64,000 nucleotides of DNA from Sphingomonas aerolata (GTDB lineage Bacteria > Pseudomonadota > Alphaproteobacteria > Sphingomonadales > Sphingomonadaceae): positions 1 to 64,000 of the forward strand of contig NZ_PZZN01000003.1 in NCBI RefSeq assembly GCF_003046295.1, in the 5' to 3' direction. The position numbers were made by a program, and so were the translations under genes. This document shows, piece by piece, positions 46,269 through 56,107 of the stretch (positions within the stretch are counted from its first letter, which is position 1; every line of letters starts with the position of its first letter). Below the pieces are notes generated by a model, which saw only the letters and a program-made list of their open reading frames with translations, was not told the origin of the DNA and did not search any database.

Positions 46269-46279
46269 TAGCGTGCTAA
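46268..46279. promoter_or_regulatory. Candidate MarR operator
   Basis: TTAGCGTGCTAA has perfect arms TTAGC/GCTAA around GT and overlaps the first base of the MarR start codon. Binding here would block transcription of the efflux operon. Size and symmetry fit MarR sites; assignment is by position. Confidence 0.55.
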
Positions 46280-46343
46280 GTAATCATGTCAGCCCATGCT
46301 GCAATGCAAAATAGTAAGTTATGCAAGGAATTTGTTCGCGCCC

Positions 46344-46372
46344 GCCGGGCCGCGCGACGTGCGCGGCCCGGC
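46344..46372 (-). terminator. Strong hairpin terminator after the dehydratase gene
   Basis: GCCGGGCCGCGC and GCGCGGCCCGGC form a perfect 12-bp stem with a 5-nt loop (GACGT), 9 nt after the dehydratase stop on the minus strand. There is no T-run. Confidence 0.75.
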
Positions 46373-46381
46373 GGACCGGAC

Positions 46382-48172
46382 CTAGTGGTTGTCGCGCGGC
46401 AGGCCCATCGTCTGGGCGATGCGCTGGTATTTCTCGGCACCTTCGAGGATGGCACCGGTTTCCATCTGGCCGACGGTGGCGCGCTGGATTTCTTGCCACG
46501 GCGTCTGCGAACGCGGGAAGGCATAGCCGCCCGCCGCGGTCAGCGTGCGGCGCCGCTCGGCCAGTTCCTCATCGGAGATCAGGACATCGGCGCTGCCCTT
46601 GCCGAGATCGATGCGAACCCGGTCGCCGGTGCGGATCAGCGCGAGGCCGCCCATCGCCGCCGCCTCGGGGCTGGCATTGAGGATCGACGGCGAGCCTGAC
46701 GTGCCCGACTGGCGACCGTCGCCGATGCAGGGTAGCGCATGGACGCCTTCGCGGATCAGATAGGCGGGCGGACGCATGTTGACGACCTCGGCGGCACCCG
46801 GATAGCCGATCGGCCCGGCACCGCGCATGAAGAGCAGCGTATCAGTGGTGATACCGAGCGACGGATCGTCAATCCGGTGATGATAGTCCTCGGGGCCGTC
46901 GAACACGACCGCGGGGCCTTCGAACGCTTCAGGATCGTCAGGATTGCTGAGATAGCGTTCGCGGAATTCCGGCGAGATGACGCTCGTCTTCATGATCGCG
47001 CTGTCGAACAAATTGCCACGCAGGACGATGAAGCCGGCATCCTGCAGTAGCGGGGTCGCGAACGGGCGGATGACGCGCTCGTCCTCGATCGTCGCGGTGC
47101 GGCAATTGTCGCCGATGCTCTTGCCGTTGGCGGTCATCGCGTCTTCGTGGATCAGGTCCTGCTTCATCAGTTCGGCGACCACCGCTGGCACCCCGCCGGC
47201 ATGGTAATAATCCTCGCCGAGATACTCGCCGGCGGGCTGAAGGTTGACCATCAGCGGCACCTTGTGACCGTGCGTCTGCCAGTCGTCGATCGGCAGATCG
47301 ACGCCGATGTGGCGCGCGATCGCGGCGAGGTGGATCGGCGCGTTGGTCGACCCGCCGATCGCCGAATTGACGACGATCGCGTTGTGGAACGCCTCCTTGG
47401 TCAGGATGTCGCTAGGCTTCAGATCCTCGGCGACCATGTCGACGATGCGCTTGCCGGTCTTGTACGCGACCTCCTGGCGGTCGCGGTAGGGCGCCGGAAT
47501 CGCGGCCGAGCCGGGCAGCTGCATGCCGAGCGCCTCGGCGAGCGAATTCATCGTCGTCGCGGTGCCCATCGTGTTGCAATAGCCGGTCGACGGCGCGGAC
47601 GAGGCAACGAGCTTGATGAAGCCCTCATCGTCGATCGCACCGGTCGCGAGCAGCTCGCGCGCCTTCCACACGATCGTCCCCGAGCCGGTCCGCTCGCCCT
47701 TGTGCCAGCCGTTGAGCATCGGGCCCACCGACAGCGCGATGGCGGGAATGTTGACCGTCGCCGCCGCCATCAGGCAGGCGGGCGTCGTCTTGTCGCAGCC
47801 GATCGTCAGCACGACGCCGTCGAGCGGATAGCCGTAGAGCACCTCGACCAGCGCCAGATAGGCGAGGTTGCGGTCGAGCCCGGCTGTCGGGCGCTTGCCG
47901 GTCTCCTGGATCGGGTGGACCGGGAATTCGAGCGCGATCCCGCCCGCCTCGCGAATGCCTTCGCGCAGCCGTTCGGCGAGCACGAGGTGGTGGCGGTTGC
48001 AGGGGCTGAGGTCGCTGCCGGTCTGCGCGATGCCGATGATCGGCTTGCCCGAGCGCAGTTCCTCCAGGCTCAATCCGAAGTTCAGATAGCGCTCCAGATA
48101 GAGCGCGGTCATGTCGATATTCTCGGGATTGTCGAACCACGCGCGGCTGCGGAGTTTGGGCAAGTCGGTCAT
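46382..48172 (-). CDS. IlvD/Edd-family sugar-acid dehydratase (arabonate/xylonate type)
   Basis: 596 aa, cytoplasmic Fe-S enzyme. Cluster cysteines lie in [26 protein letters not shown] and [20 protein letters not shown]; the Mg/substrate part includes [16 protein letters not shown]. The length and [19 protein letters not shown] opening are those of pentonate dehydratases (L-arabonate or D-xylonate) rather than branched-chain IlvD. It makes 2-keto-3-deoxy-pentonate. It follows the aldose epimerase by 31 nt and ends with a strong hairpin. Which pentonate is preferred is not decidable by eye; the neighbouring arabinose dehydrogenase favours L-arabonate. Confidence 0.9.
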   Translation of the reverse strand: MTDLPKLRSRAWFDNPENIDMTALYLERYLNFGLSLEELRSGKPIIGIAQTGSDLSPCNRHHLVLAERLREGIREAGGIALEFPVHPIQETGKRPTAGLDRNLAYLALVEVLYGYPLDGVVLTIGCDKTTPACLMAAATVNIPAIALSVGPMLNGWHKGERTGSGTIVWKARELLATGAIDDEGFIKLVASSAPSTGYCNTMGTATTMNSLAEALGMQLPGSAAIPAPYRDRQEVAYKTGKRIVDMVAEDLKPSDILTKEAFHNAIVVNSAIGGSTNAPIHLAAIARHIGVDLPIDDWQTHGHKVPLMVNLQPAGEYLGEDYYHAGGVPAVVAELMKQDLIHEDAMTANGKSIGDNCRTATIEDERVIRPFATPLLQDAGFIVLRGNLFDSAIMKTSVISPEFRERYLSNPDDPEAFEGPAVVFDGPEDYHHRIDDPSLGITTDTLLFMRGAGPIGYPGAAEVVNMRPPAYLIREGVHALPCIGDGRQSGTSGSPSILNASPEAAAMGGLALIRTGDRVRIDLGKGSADVLISDEELAERRRTLTAAGGYAFPRSQTPWQEIQRATVGQMETGAILEGAEKYQRIAQTMGLPRDNH

Positions 48173-48203
48173 GAGAGGCTTTCCGGGGTAAGCAGGTCGA
48201 ATA

Positions 48204-49349
48204 TCAGCGAGCGACGGAGATGCGGTAGATCATGGCGTGATGATAGGGCTTGCCCGGATCGACGCGCGCGGAGACGAAATTCGGCTTGTTCGGTGCGTCC
48301 GGAAATTTCTGCGGTTCCAGCGCGATACCGTCGCCCATCCGGTAAAGATGGCCGTGCTTGCCGATGAACGTCCCGTCAAGAAAATTGCCGGTGTAGAATT
48401 GCACGCCGGGCTCGGTCGACAGGACTTCGAGCACGCGTCCCGAGGCAGGATCCTCGAGCCGCGCGGCCAGCTCGGGCTTGGCGGTGACGCCCTTGTCGAG
48501 CGCGAAGTTGTGGTCGTAGCCGTGGCCGTAGCGGATCTGCTGGTCACGGCCGTCGCGAAGCCCTTCGCCGACGATCCGGCCGTTGCGGAAGTCGAACACG
48601 GTCCCCTGGACGGGCTGCAGCGCGCCGGTCGGAATCAGCTTGTCGTCGACGGGCGTGATCGCCTTGGCGGGGATCGTCAGTCTGTGGCCGTTCGCGCCCA
48701 TCGCCGATCCCTCGCCACCAAGATCGAAGATCGCGTGATTGGTCATGTTCACGATCGTCGGCTTGTCGGTCCTGGCATCATAGGCGATGCCCAGATTGCC
48801 CGCTTCGTCGAGCGTGTAGGTAACGGTGACGTCGAGATTGCCCGGATAGCCGGATTCGCCATCCGCGCTGCGGTGGCCGAGCACGAGCGTCGCGGTCGGG
48901 CCGTCCTTGATCGACAGGACTTTCCACGCGACCTTGTCGAAACCCTTGCCGCCGCCGTGCAGCGAATTGACCTTGTCGTTGAGCGGCAGCTGATAGGCCT
49001 TGCCGTCGAGCGTGAAGCGGCCGCCGGCGATGCGGTTGGCGAAGCGCCCGACTGTCACGCCGAAGAAATTGGGATGGTCGACATAGGAGGCGAGGTCGTC
49101 ATAGCCGAGCACGACGTCGGCGACCTTGCCGGCCCGGTCGGGCGCCATCAGCGATTGCAGCGTCGCGCCGTAGGACAGGATGCGCGCCGAGACGCCGTGC
49201 GCGTTGCTGAGCGTGATCGCCTCGATCGCCGTGCCGTCGCGCAGCGCACCCGCGGGGGTCCGCCTGGCCTCGGCCGCGTTCGCCGCCGGCGCTGCCAGGG
49301 CGGCTAAAAGAGTTGCCAAGATGATCCCCGTTTTTCCGATTCCGCTCAT
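48204..49349 (-). CDS. galM: Aldose 1-epimerase (mutarotase), exported
   Basis: About 381 aa with a signal peptide ([20 protein letters not shown]), so periplasmic. Catalytic features: [16 protein letters not shown] (His), DHNF, and the [12 protein letters not shown]lu loop. It interconverts alpha and beta anomers of aldoses before uptake or oxidation. ATG 49349 is preferred over the longer frame (AGGA Shine-Dalgarno and signal peptide). Cotranscribed with the pentonate dehydratase and divergent from the sugar MFS gene, sharing a GTCGGAC palindrome between them. Confidence 0.93.
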   Translation of the reverse strand: MSGIGKTGIILATLLAALAAPAANAAEARRTPAGALRDGTAIEAITLSNAHGVSARILSYGATLQSLMAPDRAGKVADVVLGYDDLASYVDHPNFFGVTVGRFANRIAGGRFTLDGKAYQLPLNDKVNSLHGGGKGFDKVAWKVLSIKDGPTATLVLGHRSADGESGYPGNLDVTVTYTLDEAGNLGIAYDARTDKPTIVNMTNHAIFDLGGEGSAMGANGHRLTIPAKAITPVDDKLIPTGALQPVQGTVFDFRNGRIVGEGLRDGRDQQIRYGHGYDHNFALDKGVTAKPELAARLEDPASGRVLEVLSTEPGVQFYTGNFLDGTFIGKHGHLYRMGDGIALEPQKFPDAPNKPNFVSARVDPGKPYHHAMIYRISVAR

Positions 49350-49400
49350 TCCGGTTCCTATCCTGATCCTCTGACGCCGTTGACGCGCCTTATGGGGGTA

Positions 49401-49417
49401 TATAGTCGGACAATATA
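49401..49417. promoter_or_regulatory. Candidate GntR (FCD) operator
   Basis: ATATAGTC-G-GACAATAT: the half sites match at 7 of 8 positions around a central G, the size and GTC-n-GAC core typical of FCD-type GntR operators. It lies between galM and the MFS sugar transporter. A weaker match, CATAAGTC-T-GAGTATAA, lies at 51685-51701 between the GntR gene and the semialdehyde dehydrogenase. Confidence 0.5.
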
Positions 49418-49485
49418 TTTCTGAGCAAGCCATGCGGGAAAAGACTGATGTTCAGTCGCCGACATGGCACGGAGGATGGACCATT

Positions 49486-50817
49486 ATGGCGATGCCGATA
49501 CAGACGCACGGGACGATCGCAGGCGCTTCCCCGGGGGCAGGAGGTAGCGCGGCAGGGCCGAGCTACCGATCCGCGCTGACCTTGCTGGCCAGCCTGTTCT
49601 TCATGTGGGGCTTCATCACGGTCATCAACAACACGCTGCTGCCGCATCTGCGCAGCGTGTTCGACCTCAGCTACACACAGACCACGCTGATCGAGAGCGT
49701 CTGGTTCATCGCCTATTTCTTCGCGTCCATCCCGTCCGCCAAGCTGATCGAGCGCGTCGGCTATCAGCGCGCGATGGTGTTCGGGCTCGCGATGATGGCC
49801 GCCGGTGCACTGATGATGGTGCCCGCCGCGCGGCTGCCATCTTATGGCGTGACGCTGTTCGCCCTGTTCGTGATCGCCAGCGGCATCACGCTGCTTCAGG
49901 TCGCGGCGAACCCCTATGTCGCGGTCGTCGGCCCGCCCGAGACCGCCTCGTCACGGCTGAACCTGGTCCAGGCATTCAATTCGGCGGGCGCGACGCTCGC
50001 GCCCTTGTTCGGCGGCTATCTGATCCTCGGCCGCTCGACCTCGGGCACGGCGGTCGCCGGATCCACTGCGGTACTGACACCCGCCGAGCGGCTTGCCGAC
50101 GCGCAGTCGGTCGTGCTGCCCTATCTCATCGTCGCGGGCGTGCTGGTCGTGCTCGCGGTCGTCATCGCACGCTTCCCGCTGCCGGCAATGGGGGCGGCGA
50201 CGCAGCGTTCGGCAAAGGCCGATCGCAAGGGCCTGTCGCTCTGGTCGCATCGCAACCTCGTCCTCGGCATCCCGGCAATCTTCATCTATCTGATCGCCGA
50301 GATCGGCGTCGCCAACCTGTTCATCAACTTCGTCAGCCAGCCGCAGATCGGCAATCTCACGCATGAGCAGGCCTCGCATTACCTGTTCGTCCTGTGGGGC
50401 GGGATGATGGTCGGGCGGCTGGTCGGCAGCGTCATCATGCGCAGCGTTCCGGCGGAGCACGTCCTGGCGCTGGCCAGCATCGGCGCGTTCGTCGTGATGC
50501 TGGTCGCCACCTTCACCACCGGGCACGTCGCGATGTGGGCGCTGATCTCGGTCGGGCTGTTCCATTCGATCATGTTCCCGACGATCTTCACGCTCGGCAT
50601 CCGCGGGCTCGGACCGCTGACGGAAGAGGGATCGGGGCTGCTGATCATGGCGATCGCGGGTGGTGCGCTGGTGATCGTGCAGGGCTGGCTCGCGGACCGT
50701 TATGGCCTGCAGATCTCGTTCCTGCTGACCGCGGCGTGTGAACTCTACATCCTGTTCTACGCCCTCTGGGGATCGCGCGTGACGCATGCGCTGCCCGAGC
50801 CGGTCGCGGTCGGATGA
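49486..50817 (+). CDS. FucP-family sugar:H+ symporter (MFS)
   Basis: 443 aa, 12 hydrophobic segments. LFFMWGFITVINNTLLPHLR near the N-terminus and QVAANPYVAVVGPPETASSR with LNLVQAFNSAGATLAPLFGG are signatures of the FucP/glucose-galactose porter family. It should import a monosaccharide (L-arabinose, galactose or fucose type). ATG 49486 is chosen because GGAGG lies upstream and the earlier frame is not membrane-like. Confidence 0.92.
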   Translation: MAMPIQTHGTIAGASPGAGGSAAGPSYRSALTLLASLFFMWGFITVINNTLLPHLRSVFDLSYTQTTLIESVWFIAYFFASIPSAKLIERVGYQRAMVFGLAMMAAGALMMVPAARLPSYGVTLFALFVIASGITLLQVAANPYVAVVGPPETASSRLNLVQAFNSAGATLAPLFGGYLILGRSTSGTAVAGSTAVLTPAERLADAQSVVLPYLIVAGVLVVLAVVIARFPLPAMGAATQRSAKADRKGLSLWSHRNLVLGIPAIFIYLIAEIGVANLFINFVSQPQIGNLTHEQASHYLFVLWGGMMVGRLVGSVIMRSVPAEHVLALASIGAFVVMLVATFTTGHVAMWALISVGLFHSIMFPTIFTLGIRGLGPLTEEGSGLLIMAIAGGALVIVQGWLADRYGLQISFLLTAACELYILFYALWGSRVTHALPEPVAVG

Positions 50818-50842
50818 TCGGGATATCGGCGGTGCGGCGCGT

Positions 50843-51604
50843 TCAGCGCTGCATCGCCGCCTTCGTATCTTCCAGTGCCAGGTCGACCAGCGTGCGCATC
50901 GCGGCACTTGCCGCCGCGGCATCGCCGGCTGCGATCGCGTCATAAACCAGCACATGATCGGGGATCGGGTTGCGGGGCAGCGCGCGGGCGCGTTGCTTGT
51001 ACTGCGTGGTCCAGTTGACCGCCGCGCCGATGCTGGCGCTCAGCACGATCAGCGCATCGTTCCGCGTCGCGGTCAGCACGGCGTCGTGGAATTCGCGATC
51101 CGCCGCGCGGCCCGCCTCGGTCGCGAGCGTGTGGCGACGCATCGCGGTGAGCGCGTCCTTCATGATCTTCAGATCGGCGCGGTCGCGACGCTCGGCCGCC
51201 AGCGCGGCGGCGGCCGGTTCGACGATCGCGCGCAGTTCAAACAGGTCGCGGACGAACATGATGTCGGGCTCGGCCGCGAATGCCCAGGCGAGCACGTCGG
51301 GATCGAGCAGGTTCCACCGGCTACGGGGCAGGACGCGCGTGCCGATCTTGGGCCGGCTCTCGACCAGCCCCTTGGCAGTCAGCACCTGGACAGCCTCGCG
51401 GTACGCGCTTCGCGACACGTCGAGCGTCTTCGAGAAATCGACTTCCCCGGCCAGCGTGTCGCCGGGCGCATATTCGCCCGACAGGATCGCGGTGCCCAGC
51501 TTGTGCGCCACCGCGCCGTGAAGGCGGCGGCCGGTCCCCCGGGGGCTGCGTGCTGTTCCGGCGTCGGTCACAATCTCCTGTGGATCGTCGTCGTTGATCG
51601 TCAT
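50843..51604 (-). CDS. GntR-family (FCD) transcriptional regulator
   Basis: About 253 aa. N-terminal winged helix (LGTAILSGEYAPGDTLAGEV, LDVSRSAYREAVQVLTAKGL) and C-terminal FCD effector domain (DLFELRAIVEPAAAALAAER, DREFHDAVLTATRND with metal-binding Asp/His). ATG 51604 (MTINDDDPQ) is preferred over 51649. Divergent from the semialdehyde dehydrogenase operon and next to the transporter; likely repressor of the pentose locus, with a sugar acid as inducer. Confidence 0.93.
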   Translation of the reverse strand: MTINDDDPQEIVTDAGTARSPRGTGRRLHGAVAHKLGTAILSGEYAPGDTLAGEVDFSKTLDVSRSAYREAVQVLTAKGLVESRPKIGTRVLPRSRWNLLDPDVLAWAFAAEPDIMFVRDLFELRAIVEPAAAALAAERRDRADLKIMKDALTAMRRHTLATEAGRAADREFHDAVLTATRNDALIVLSASIGAAVNWTTQYKQRARALPRNPIPDHVLVYDAIAAGDAAAASAAMRTLVDLALEDTKAAMQR

Positions 51605-51715
51605 AGCGCCTGCTCCATCATCACGGCGTAACAGTCCGCGTGCCATCAAGGAACGCCAAAAGATTGCTAAATCGGGCCATTGCGCATAAGTCTGAGTATA
51701 AGGGAGCTACTATCC

Positions 51716-53269
51716 ATGACTAATATCCAGACGGCCGAGACGGCCGGCAACGACGCGTTCCGTTCGATCGACGCGGCGACGGGGCTCGCGACCGGCGAGG
51801 CCTTTGCGGTCCACGGCGCTGATGACGTTGCGACGGCCTGTGCTGCCGCCGACGCGGCATTCGATGCGTATCGCGCGACCGACAATGCAGCCCGCGCGGA
51901 CTTTCTCGAACGGATCGGCGAAGAGATCGTCGCGCTCGGCGACACGCTGATCGTCACCGCGATGCGCGAGAGCGGCTTGCCGCGCGCGCGGCTTGAGGGC
52001 GAGCGGGGTCGTACCGTCGGGCAGCTGAAGCTGTTCGCAGGCGTCGTGCGCCGCGGCGGCTGGATGGGTGTCCGGATCGACCCGGCGCTGCCCGACCGCG
52101 CGCCCTTGCCGCGTCCCGACCTGCGGCTGCGGATGATCCCGCTCGGCCCGGTCGCGGTGTTCGGCGCCAGCAATTTCCCGCTCGCCTTCTCGACCGCGGG
52201 TGGTGATACCGCCTCCGCGCTCGCTGCGGGCTGCCCCGTCGTCGTCAAGGGTCATCCGGCGCACCCCGCAACCGGCGCGATGGTCGCTGGCGCGATCGAG
52301 GCGGCGGTTGCTGCCTGCGGCCTGCCAAAGGGTGTGTTCTCGCATCTGGTCGGCCCCGGCAATGATCTGGGCAGCACGCTGGTCCAGGATCCGCGGATCG
52401 CTGCGGTCGGCTTCACCGGGTCGCGCGCTGGCGGCCTGGCACTCGTCAAGCTGGCGCAGGCGCGCGACGTGCCGATCCCCGTCTATGCCGAGATGTCGAG
52501 CATCAATCCCGTCGTGCTGCTGCCCGAGGCGCTGAAAGCGCGCGGCGCGGCGCTGGGTACGGCGTTCGTCGGGTCGCTGACGATGGGCGCGGGGCAGTTC
52601 TGCACCAATCCCGGTCTGGTCCTCGCGATCGAAGGCGACGGGCTTGATGCGTTTGTCGCCGCAGCGGCGACCGCGCTTCCCGACGCACCGGCTGCGACCA
52701 TGCTCACCGGCGGCATCCATGCCGCGTACCAGAAGGGCGTCGAGGCGCTCGCGGGCCATGACGCGGTCAAGACGATCGCACAGGGCAAGGTCGGCGAAGG
52801 TGTCGCACAGGGGCAGGCGGCGTTCTTCGAAACCACCGCTGCACAGTTCCTGAGCGATGCGGCGCTGGGGCATGAGGTGTTCGGGGCGTCGTCGCTGCTG
52901 GTGCGCTGCGCCGACGAGAACGAGCTCCACGCCGTGCTGCGCGCCGCGGAAGGTCAGCTGACCGCGACGATCCAGATGGACGCGGGCGATGCCGGGATGG
53001 CGTCGCGCCTGATCCCGCTGCTCGAGCGCAAGGCCGGGCGGATCCTGGCCAATGGTTGGCCGACGGGTGTCGAGGTCGCGCATGCGATGGTCCATGGCGG
53101 ACCGTTCCCGGCGACGTCGGACGGTCGCACCACCTCGGTCGGCAGCCTGGCGATCGACCGTTTCCTGCGGCCGGTATCCTACCAGAACCTGCTGCCGGAA
53201 TTGCTGCCCGCCTGCGTGCGTGACGACACGGACGCGCCGCGGCTGATCGACGGCGTCGTCGCCGGCTGA
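51716..53269 (+). CDS. 2,5-dioxovalerate (alpha-ketoglutarate semialdehyde) dehydrogenase
   Basis: 517 aa aldehyde dehydrogenase. [20 protein letters not shown] and [16 protein letters not shown] bind NAD(P); catalytic Glu259 in [12 protein letters not shown] and Cys296 in [12 protein letters not shown]. This [15 protein letters not shown] wording is that of the NADP-type KGSA dehydrogenases used in oxidative pentose and sugar-acid pathways. It makes 2-oxoglutarate. First gene of a three-gene plus-strand operon; ATG 51716 follows GGGAG. Confidence 0.92.
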   Translation: MTNIQTAETAGNDAFRSIDAATGLATGEAFAVHGADDVATACAAADAAFDAYRATDNAARADFLERIGEEIVALGDTLIVTAMRESGLPRARLEGERGRTVGQLKLFAGVVRRGGWMGVRIDPALPDRAPLPRPDLRLRMIPLGPVAVFGASNFPLAFSTAGGDTASALAAGCPVVVKGHPAHPATGAMVAGAIEAAVAACGLPKGVFSHLVGPGNDLGSTLVQDPRIAAVGFTGSRAGGLALVKLAQARDVPIPVYAEMSSINPVVLLPEALKARGAALGTAFVGSLTMGAGQFCTNPGLVLAIEGDGLDAFVAAAATALPDAPAATMLTGGIHAAYQKGVEALAGHDAVKTIAQGKVGEGVAQGQAAFFETTAAQFLSDAALGHEVFGASSLLVRCADENELHAVLRAAEGQLTATIQMDAGDAGMASRLIPLLERKAGRILANGWPTGVEVAHAMVHGGPFPATSDGRTTSVGSLAIDRFLRPVSYQNLLPELLPACVRDDTDAPRLIDGVVAG

Positions 53270-53333
53270 CCCGCCAATTCCCCGCATGATGACGTCCGGG
53301 CGAACCGTAACAGCGGCACCCGGAAAGGAGAGG

Positions 53334-54329
53334 ATGATGAGCTTGCGCCTGTTGCAGCATGTTGGCGTCGACGGCACGCGATCGGTGATCGCGGCCACCA
53401 GCGCCGGGGCGGCGTTTGTTACCGGCGTAGATAGCGTCTGTGCGCTTGCCGAGCGCGCGATCGCCGATGGCACCGATCTCGCCGGCGCGGTTGCGGCGTA
53501 TGGGACGGGCGCCAGCGTCGACATCGCGGCCGAACTGGCTGCCGGTCGGCTGATGTCGCCGATCGATCATGTCGACCCGGCGCATGTCGTCATGACGGGT
53601 ACCGGGCTGACGCATCTCGGCTCGGCCGAGGGACGCGACAAGATGCACCGTGCCGCGGCGGATGCGGAAAAGCAGACCGATTCGATGCGGATGTTCCTGG
53701 AAGGGGTCGAGCGCGGCAAGCCGGGGCCGGGGGAGCGCGGTCAGCAGCCCGAATGGTTCTACAAGGGTGACGGTTCGGGGCTCGTCGCGCCGGGCGCGGC
53801 GCTCGAGATGCCTGATTTTGCCGAAGATGGCGGCGAGGAGCCCGAGCTTGCCGGGATCTACCTGATCGGGGCTGACGGCACGCCGTTCCGGCTCGGCCTG
53901 TGTCTGGCCAACGAGTTCAGCGATCACGTGACCGAGCGGCACAATTATCTGTGGCTCGCGCATTCCAAGCTGCGCCAGGCGTCGCTCGGCCCGGAGCTGC
54001 TCGTCGGCACGCCGCCCGAGCATGTCGAGGGGATGAGCCGGATCCACCGCGACGGCGCCGTCCTGTGGGAGAAGCCGTTCCTGTCGGGCGAGGCGAACAT
54101 GTCGCACAGCATCGCCAATCTCGAGGCGCATCATTTCAAATATGATCTGTTCCGCCGCCCGGGCGACATTCATGTCCATTTCTTCGGGACCGCGACGCTG
54201 TCGTTCGCCGAGGGCGTGACGACGCGCGAAGGCGACGTGTTCGAGATCGAGGCCGCGCCCTTCACGCTGCCGCTGCGCAACACGCTGACCAGGGCCGCGC
54301 CGCGGTTGGTCTCGGTAAAGGCGCTCTGA
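53334..54329 (+). CDS. AraD1-type fumarylacetoacetate-hydrolase-fold protein
   Basis: About 331 aa of the FAH family, AraD1 subgroup. Visible features are VVMTGTGLTHLGSAEGRDKM, YLIGADGTPFRLGLCLANEF with SDHVTERHNYLWLAHSKL (metal site region), and a C-terminal HVHFFGTATLSFAEG. In sugar-acid loci this type acts on 2-keto-3-deoxy-pentonate, here taking the dehydratase slot usually filled by a DapA-like protein. ATG 53334 or 53337, with AAGGAGAGG just upstream. It ends 2 nt before the dehydrogenase gene. Confidence 0.85.
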   Translation: MMSLRLLQHVGVDGTRSVIAATSAGAAFVTGVDSVCALAERAIADGTDLAGAVAAYGTGASVDIAAELAAGRLMSPIDHVDPAHVVMTGTGLTHLGSAEGRDKMHRAAADAEKQTDSMRMFLEGVERGKPGPGERGQQPEWFYKGDGSGLVAPGAALEMPDFAEDGGEEPELAGIYLIGADGTPFRLGLCLANEFSDHVTERHNYLWLAHSKLRQASLGPELLVGTPPEHVEGMSRIHRDGAVLWEKPFLSGEANMSHSIANLEAHHFKYDLFRRPGDIHVHFFGTATLSFAEGVTTREGDVFEIEAAPFTLPLRNTLTRAAPRLVSVKAL

Positions 54330-54331
54330 GC

Positions 54332-55258
54332 GTGGCCGCCATTCGCATCGCCGTCGTCGGCATGGGCAAGATCGCCCGCGACCAGCATCTCCCGTCGATC
54401 GCGGGCAACACCGAATTCGAGCTCGTCGCCAGCGTCAGCCCGCGGGATCCGGGCGTCGAGGGCGTCGCCAACTTCAAGTCGCTGGAGGCGCTGCTCGCCG
54501 ACGGTCCGGCGATCGACGCGATCGCGCTCTGCACGCCGCCGCAGGTGCGCTATTCGCTCGCCGCGATGGCGCTCGATAAGGGCCTGCATGTGTTCCTCGA
54601 AAAGCCGCCGGGCGCGACACTCGCGGAGGTCGACGCGCTCGAGGCCCAGGCAGCACAGACCGGCGCGACGCTGTTCGCCGGCTGGCATTCGCGGTTCGCG
54701 GCGGGTGTCGCACCCGCCAAGGCCTGGCTGGCCGACCGTCGCATCGACCGCGTGTCGATCGTCTGGCGCGAGGACGTACGCGTATGGCATCCCGGCCAGG
54801 CGTGGATCTGGGAGCCGGGCGGCCTCGGCGTATTCGATCCGGGCATCAATGCCTTGTCGATCGCGACCGAGATCCTGCCCGAGCCGTTCTTCCTTGCGTC
54901 TGCGACCCTGTCGACACCGGCCAATCGTGCCGCGCCCATTGCTGCAGATCTCGCCTTTCGCAGCGCGTCGGGCACGCCGATCACGATGGATCTCGACTGG
55001 CGCCAGACGGGCCCGCAAAGCTGGGACATCGTCGTCGACACCGATGCCGGTACGCTCCGTCTCGCCAGAGGGGGCGCCGTACTCACACTGCCCGAGGGCA
55101 GCAGCGAGCATGACGATGCCGAATATGCCGGGCTCTATGCGCGTTTCGCCGCCCTGGTCCGCGACGGGCGCAGCGAGGTCGACACGACCCCCTTCACGCT
55201 CGTGGCCGACGCGTTCCTACGCGGCACCCGCGTCTCGGTCGCGGCGTTTGACGACTAG
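54332..55258 (+). CDS. L-arabinose/D-galactose 1-dehydrogenase (Gfo/Idh family)
   Basis: 308 aa. Rossmann opening IRIAVVGMGKIARDQHLPSI, then GLHVFLEKPPGATLAEVDAL (EKP motif) and EDVRVWHPGQAWIWEPGGLG with VFDPGINALSI. This wording closely matches, from memory, the L-arabinose 1-dehydrogenase of Azospirillum brasilense. It oxidises the sugar to its lactone. Starts with GTG 2 nt after the AraD1-like gene. Last gene of the operon. No sugar lactonase gene is visible in the locus. Confidence 0.9.
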   Translation: MAAIRIAVVGMGKIARDQHLPSIAGNTEFELVASVSPRDPGVEGVANFKSLEALLADGPAIDAIALCTPPQVRYSLAAMALDKGLHVFLEKPPGATLAEVDALEAQAAQTGATLFAGWHSRFAAGVAPAKAWLADRRIDRVSIVWREDVRVWHPGQAWIWEPGGLGVFDPGINALSIATEILPEPFFLASATLSTPANRAAPIAADLAFRSASGTPITMDLDWRQTGPQSWDIVVDTDAGTLRLARGGAVLTLPEGSSEHDDAEYAGLYARFAALVRDGRSEVDTTPFTLVADAFLRGTRVSVAAFDD

Positions 55259-55266
55259 GGCAATGG

Positions 55267-55290
55267 CCCGCGGTCCAGTTCGGCCGCGGG
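55267..55290. terminator. Bidirectional hairpin between dehydrogenase and ompW
   Basis: CCCGCGG (55267-55273) pairs with CCGCGGG (55284-55290) around a 10-nt loop between two convergent genes. Confidence 0.55.
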
Positions 55291-55291
55291 A

Positions 55292-55981
55292 TTAGAGCCT
55301 CAGGCCGAGACCGACGCCGAAGACGAGCGGATCGAGATTGATCTTCACGTTCTGCGTACCGATTGCCGTCGTGCGCAGTCGGGCGCTCGTGTCGATGTCG
55401 ATATATTTGACGTCGAGGTTGAGAAAGACCTTCGGCGTGATGTCGACGTCGACCCCGGCCTGCGCCGCCCAGCCGAAGCTGTCCTTCATACGCACCCGCG
55501 TCCGCCCGACCGCCTTTTCGAGACCCGCCGAGGCATCCTCGTTCCAGAACATCGTGTAGTTCAGCCCGGCCCCGACATAGGGACGGATCGAGCCGCGCGG
55601 GTTGAGGTGATATTGCGCGGTCAGCGTCGGGGGCAGCACCCAGGTCGAGGCCAGCTTGCCGATCGATCCGGTCGTCCCGCTACGCCCGCTGGCGCTGTGC
55701 TTGGTCGTCGCGGCGATCAGTTCGAAGCCGATCTGGTCGGTGGCCATATAGGTGACGTCGACCTCGGGCATCGCGCTGTTGTCGACGCTGACGCGCTCGC
55801 CGGGGAAGGTCGGGAGGATCCCGCCCGAGCGTTCGTTCGGAGCGACGACGATCGCGCGCAGGCGGACGAGCACGTCGCCGGCCTTGATACCGGTGCGCGG
55901 TGCCGGGTCCTGCGCCATGGCCGGCGTGGCGATGCCGAGGCCGGCGGCGGCTAGAACTACGCCGATGGAAAGATGCTCCAT
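55292..55981 (-). CDS. ompW: OmpW-family outer-membrane protein
   Basis: 229 aa with signal peptide (VVLAAAGLGIATPAMAQ) and an eight-strand barrel: AGDVLVRLRAIVVAPNE, DVTYMATDQIGFELIAATTK, LPPTLTAQYHLNPRGSIRPY, VGAGLNYTMFWNE, FLNLDVKYIDIDT, ending VFGVGLGLRL. AGGAG lies 7 nt before the ATG. OmpW homologues are often induced by low oxygen; here the shared intergenic region with hemN carries FNR-type palindromes. Confidence 0.94.
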   Translation of the reverse strand: MEHLSIGVVLAAAGLGIATPAMAQDPAPRTGIKAGDVLVRLRAIVVAPNERSGGILPTFPGERVSVDNSAMPEVDVTYMATDQIGFELIAATTKHSASGRSGTTGSIGKLASTWVLPPTLTAQYHLNPRGSIRPYVGAGLNYTMFWNEDASAGLEKAVGRTRVRMKDSFGWAAQAGVDVDITPKVFLNLDVKYIDIDTSARLRTTAIGTQNVKINLDPLVFGVGLGLRL

Positions 55982-56058
55982 TGCCCGACTCCTGATTGGG
56001 ATGCGTTCGGGCTAGGCGTGCGGCGAGGCGGGGGCGTTGATCACGGCCAAACGCGGAT

Positions 56059-56072
56059 TTGATGCCGATCAA
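56059..56072. promoter_or_regulatory. FNR/FixK box between ompW and hemN
   Basis: TTGATGCCGATCAA is a perfect TTGAT-N4-ATCAA site. A weaker half-match, TTGATCACGGCCAA, lies at 56038-56051. An Fnr-type regulator is encoded two genes downstream. Confidence 0.85.
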
Positions 56073-56107
56073 AGACCAGTCGAAGGGGACATCGCACCCA
56101 TCATCGC

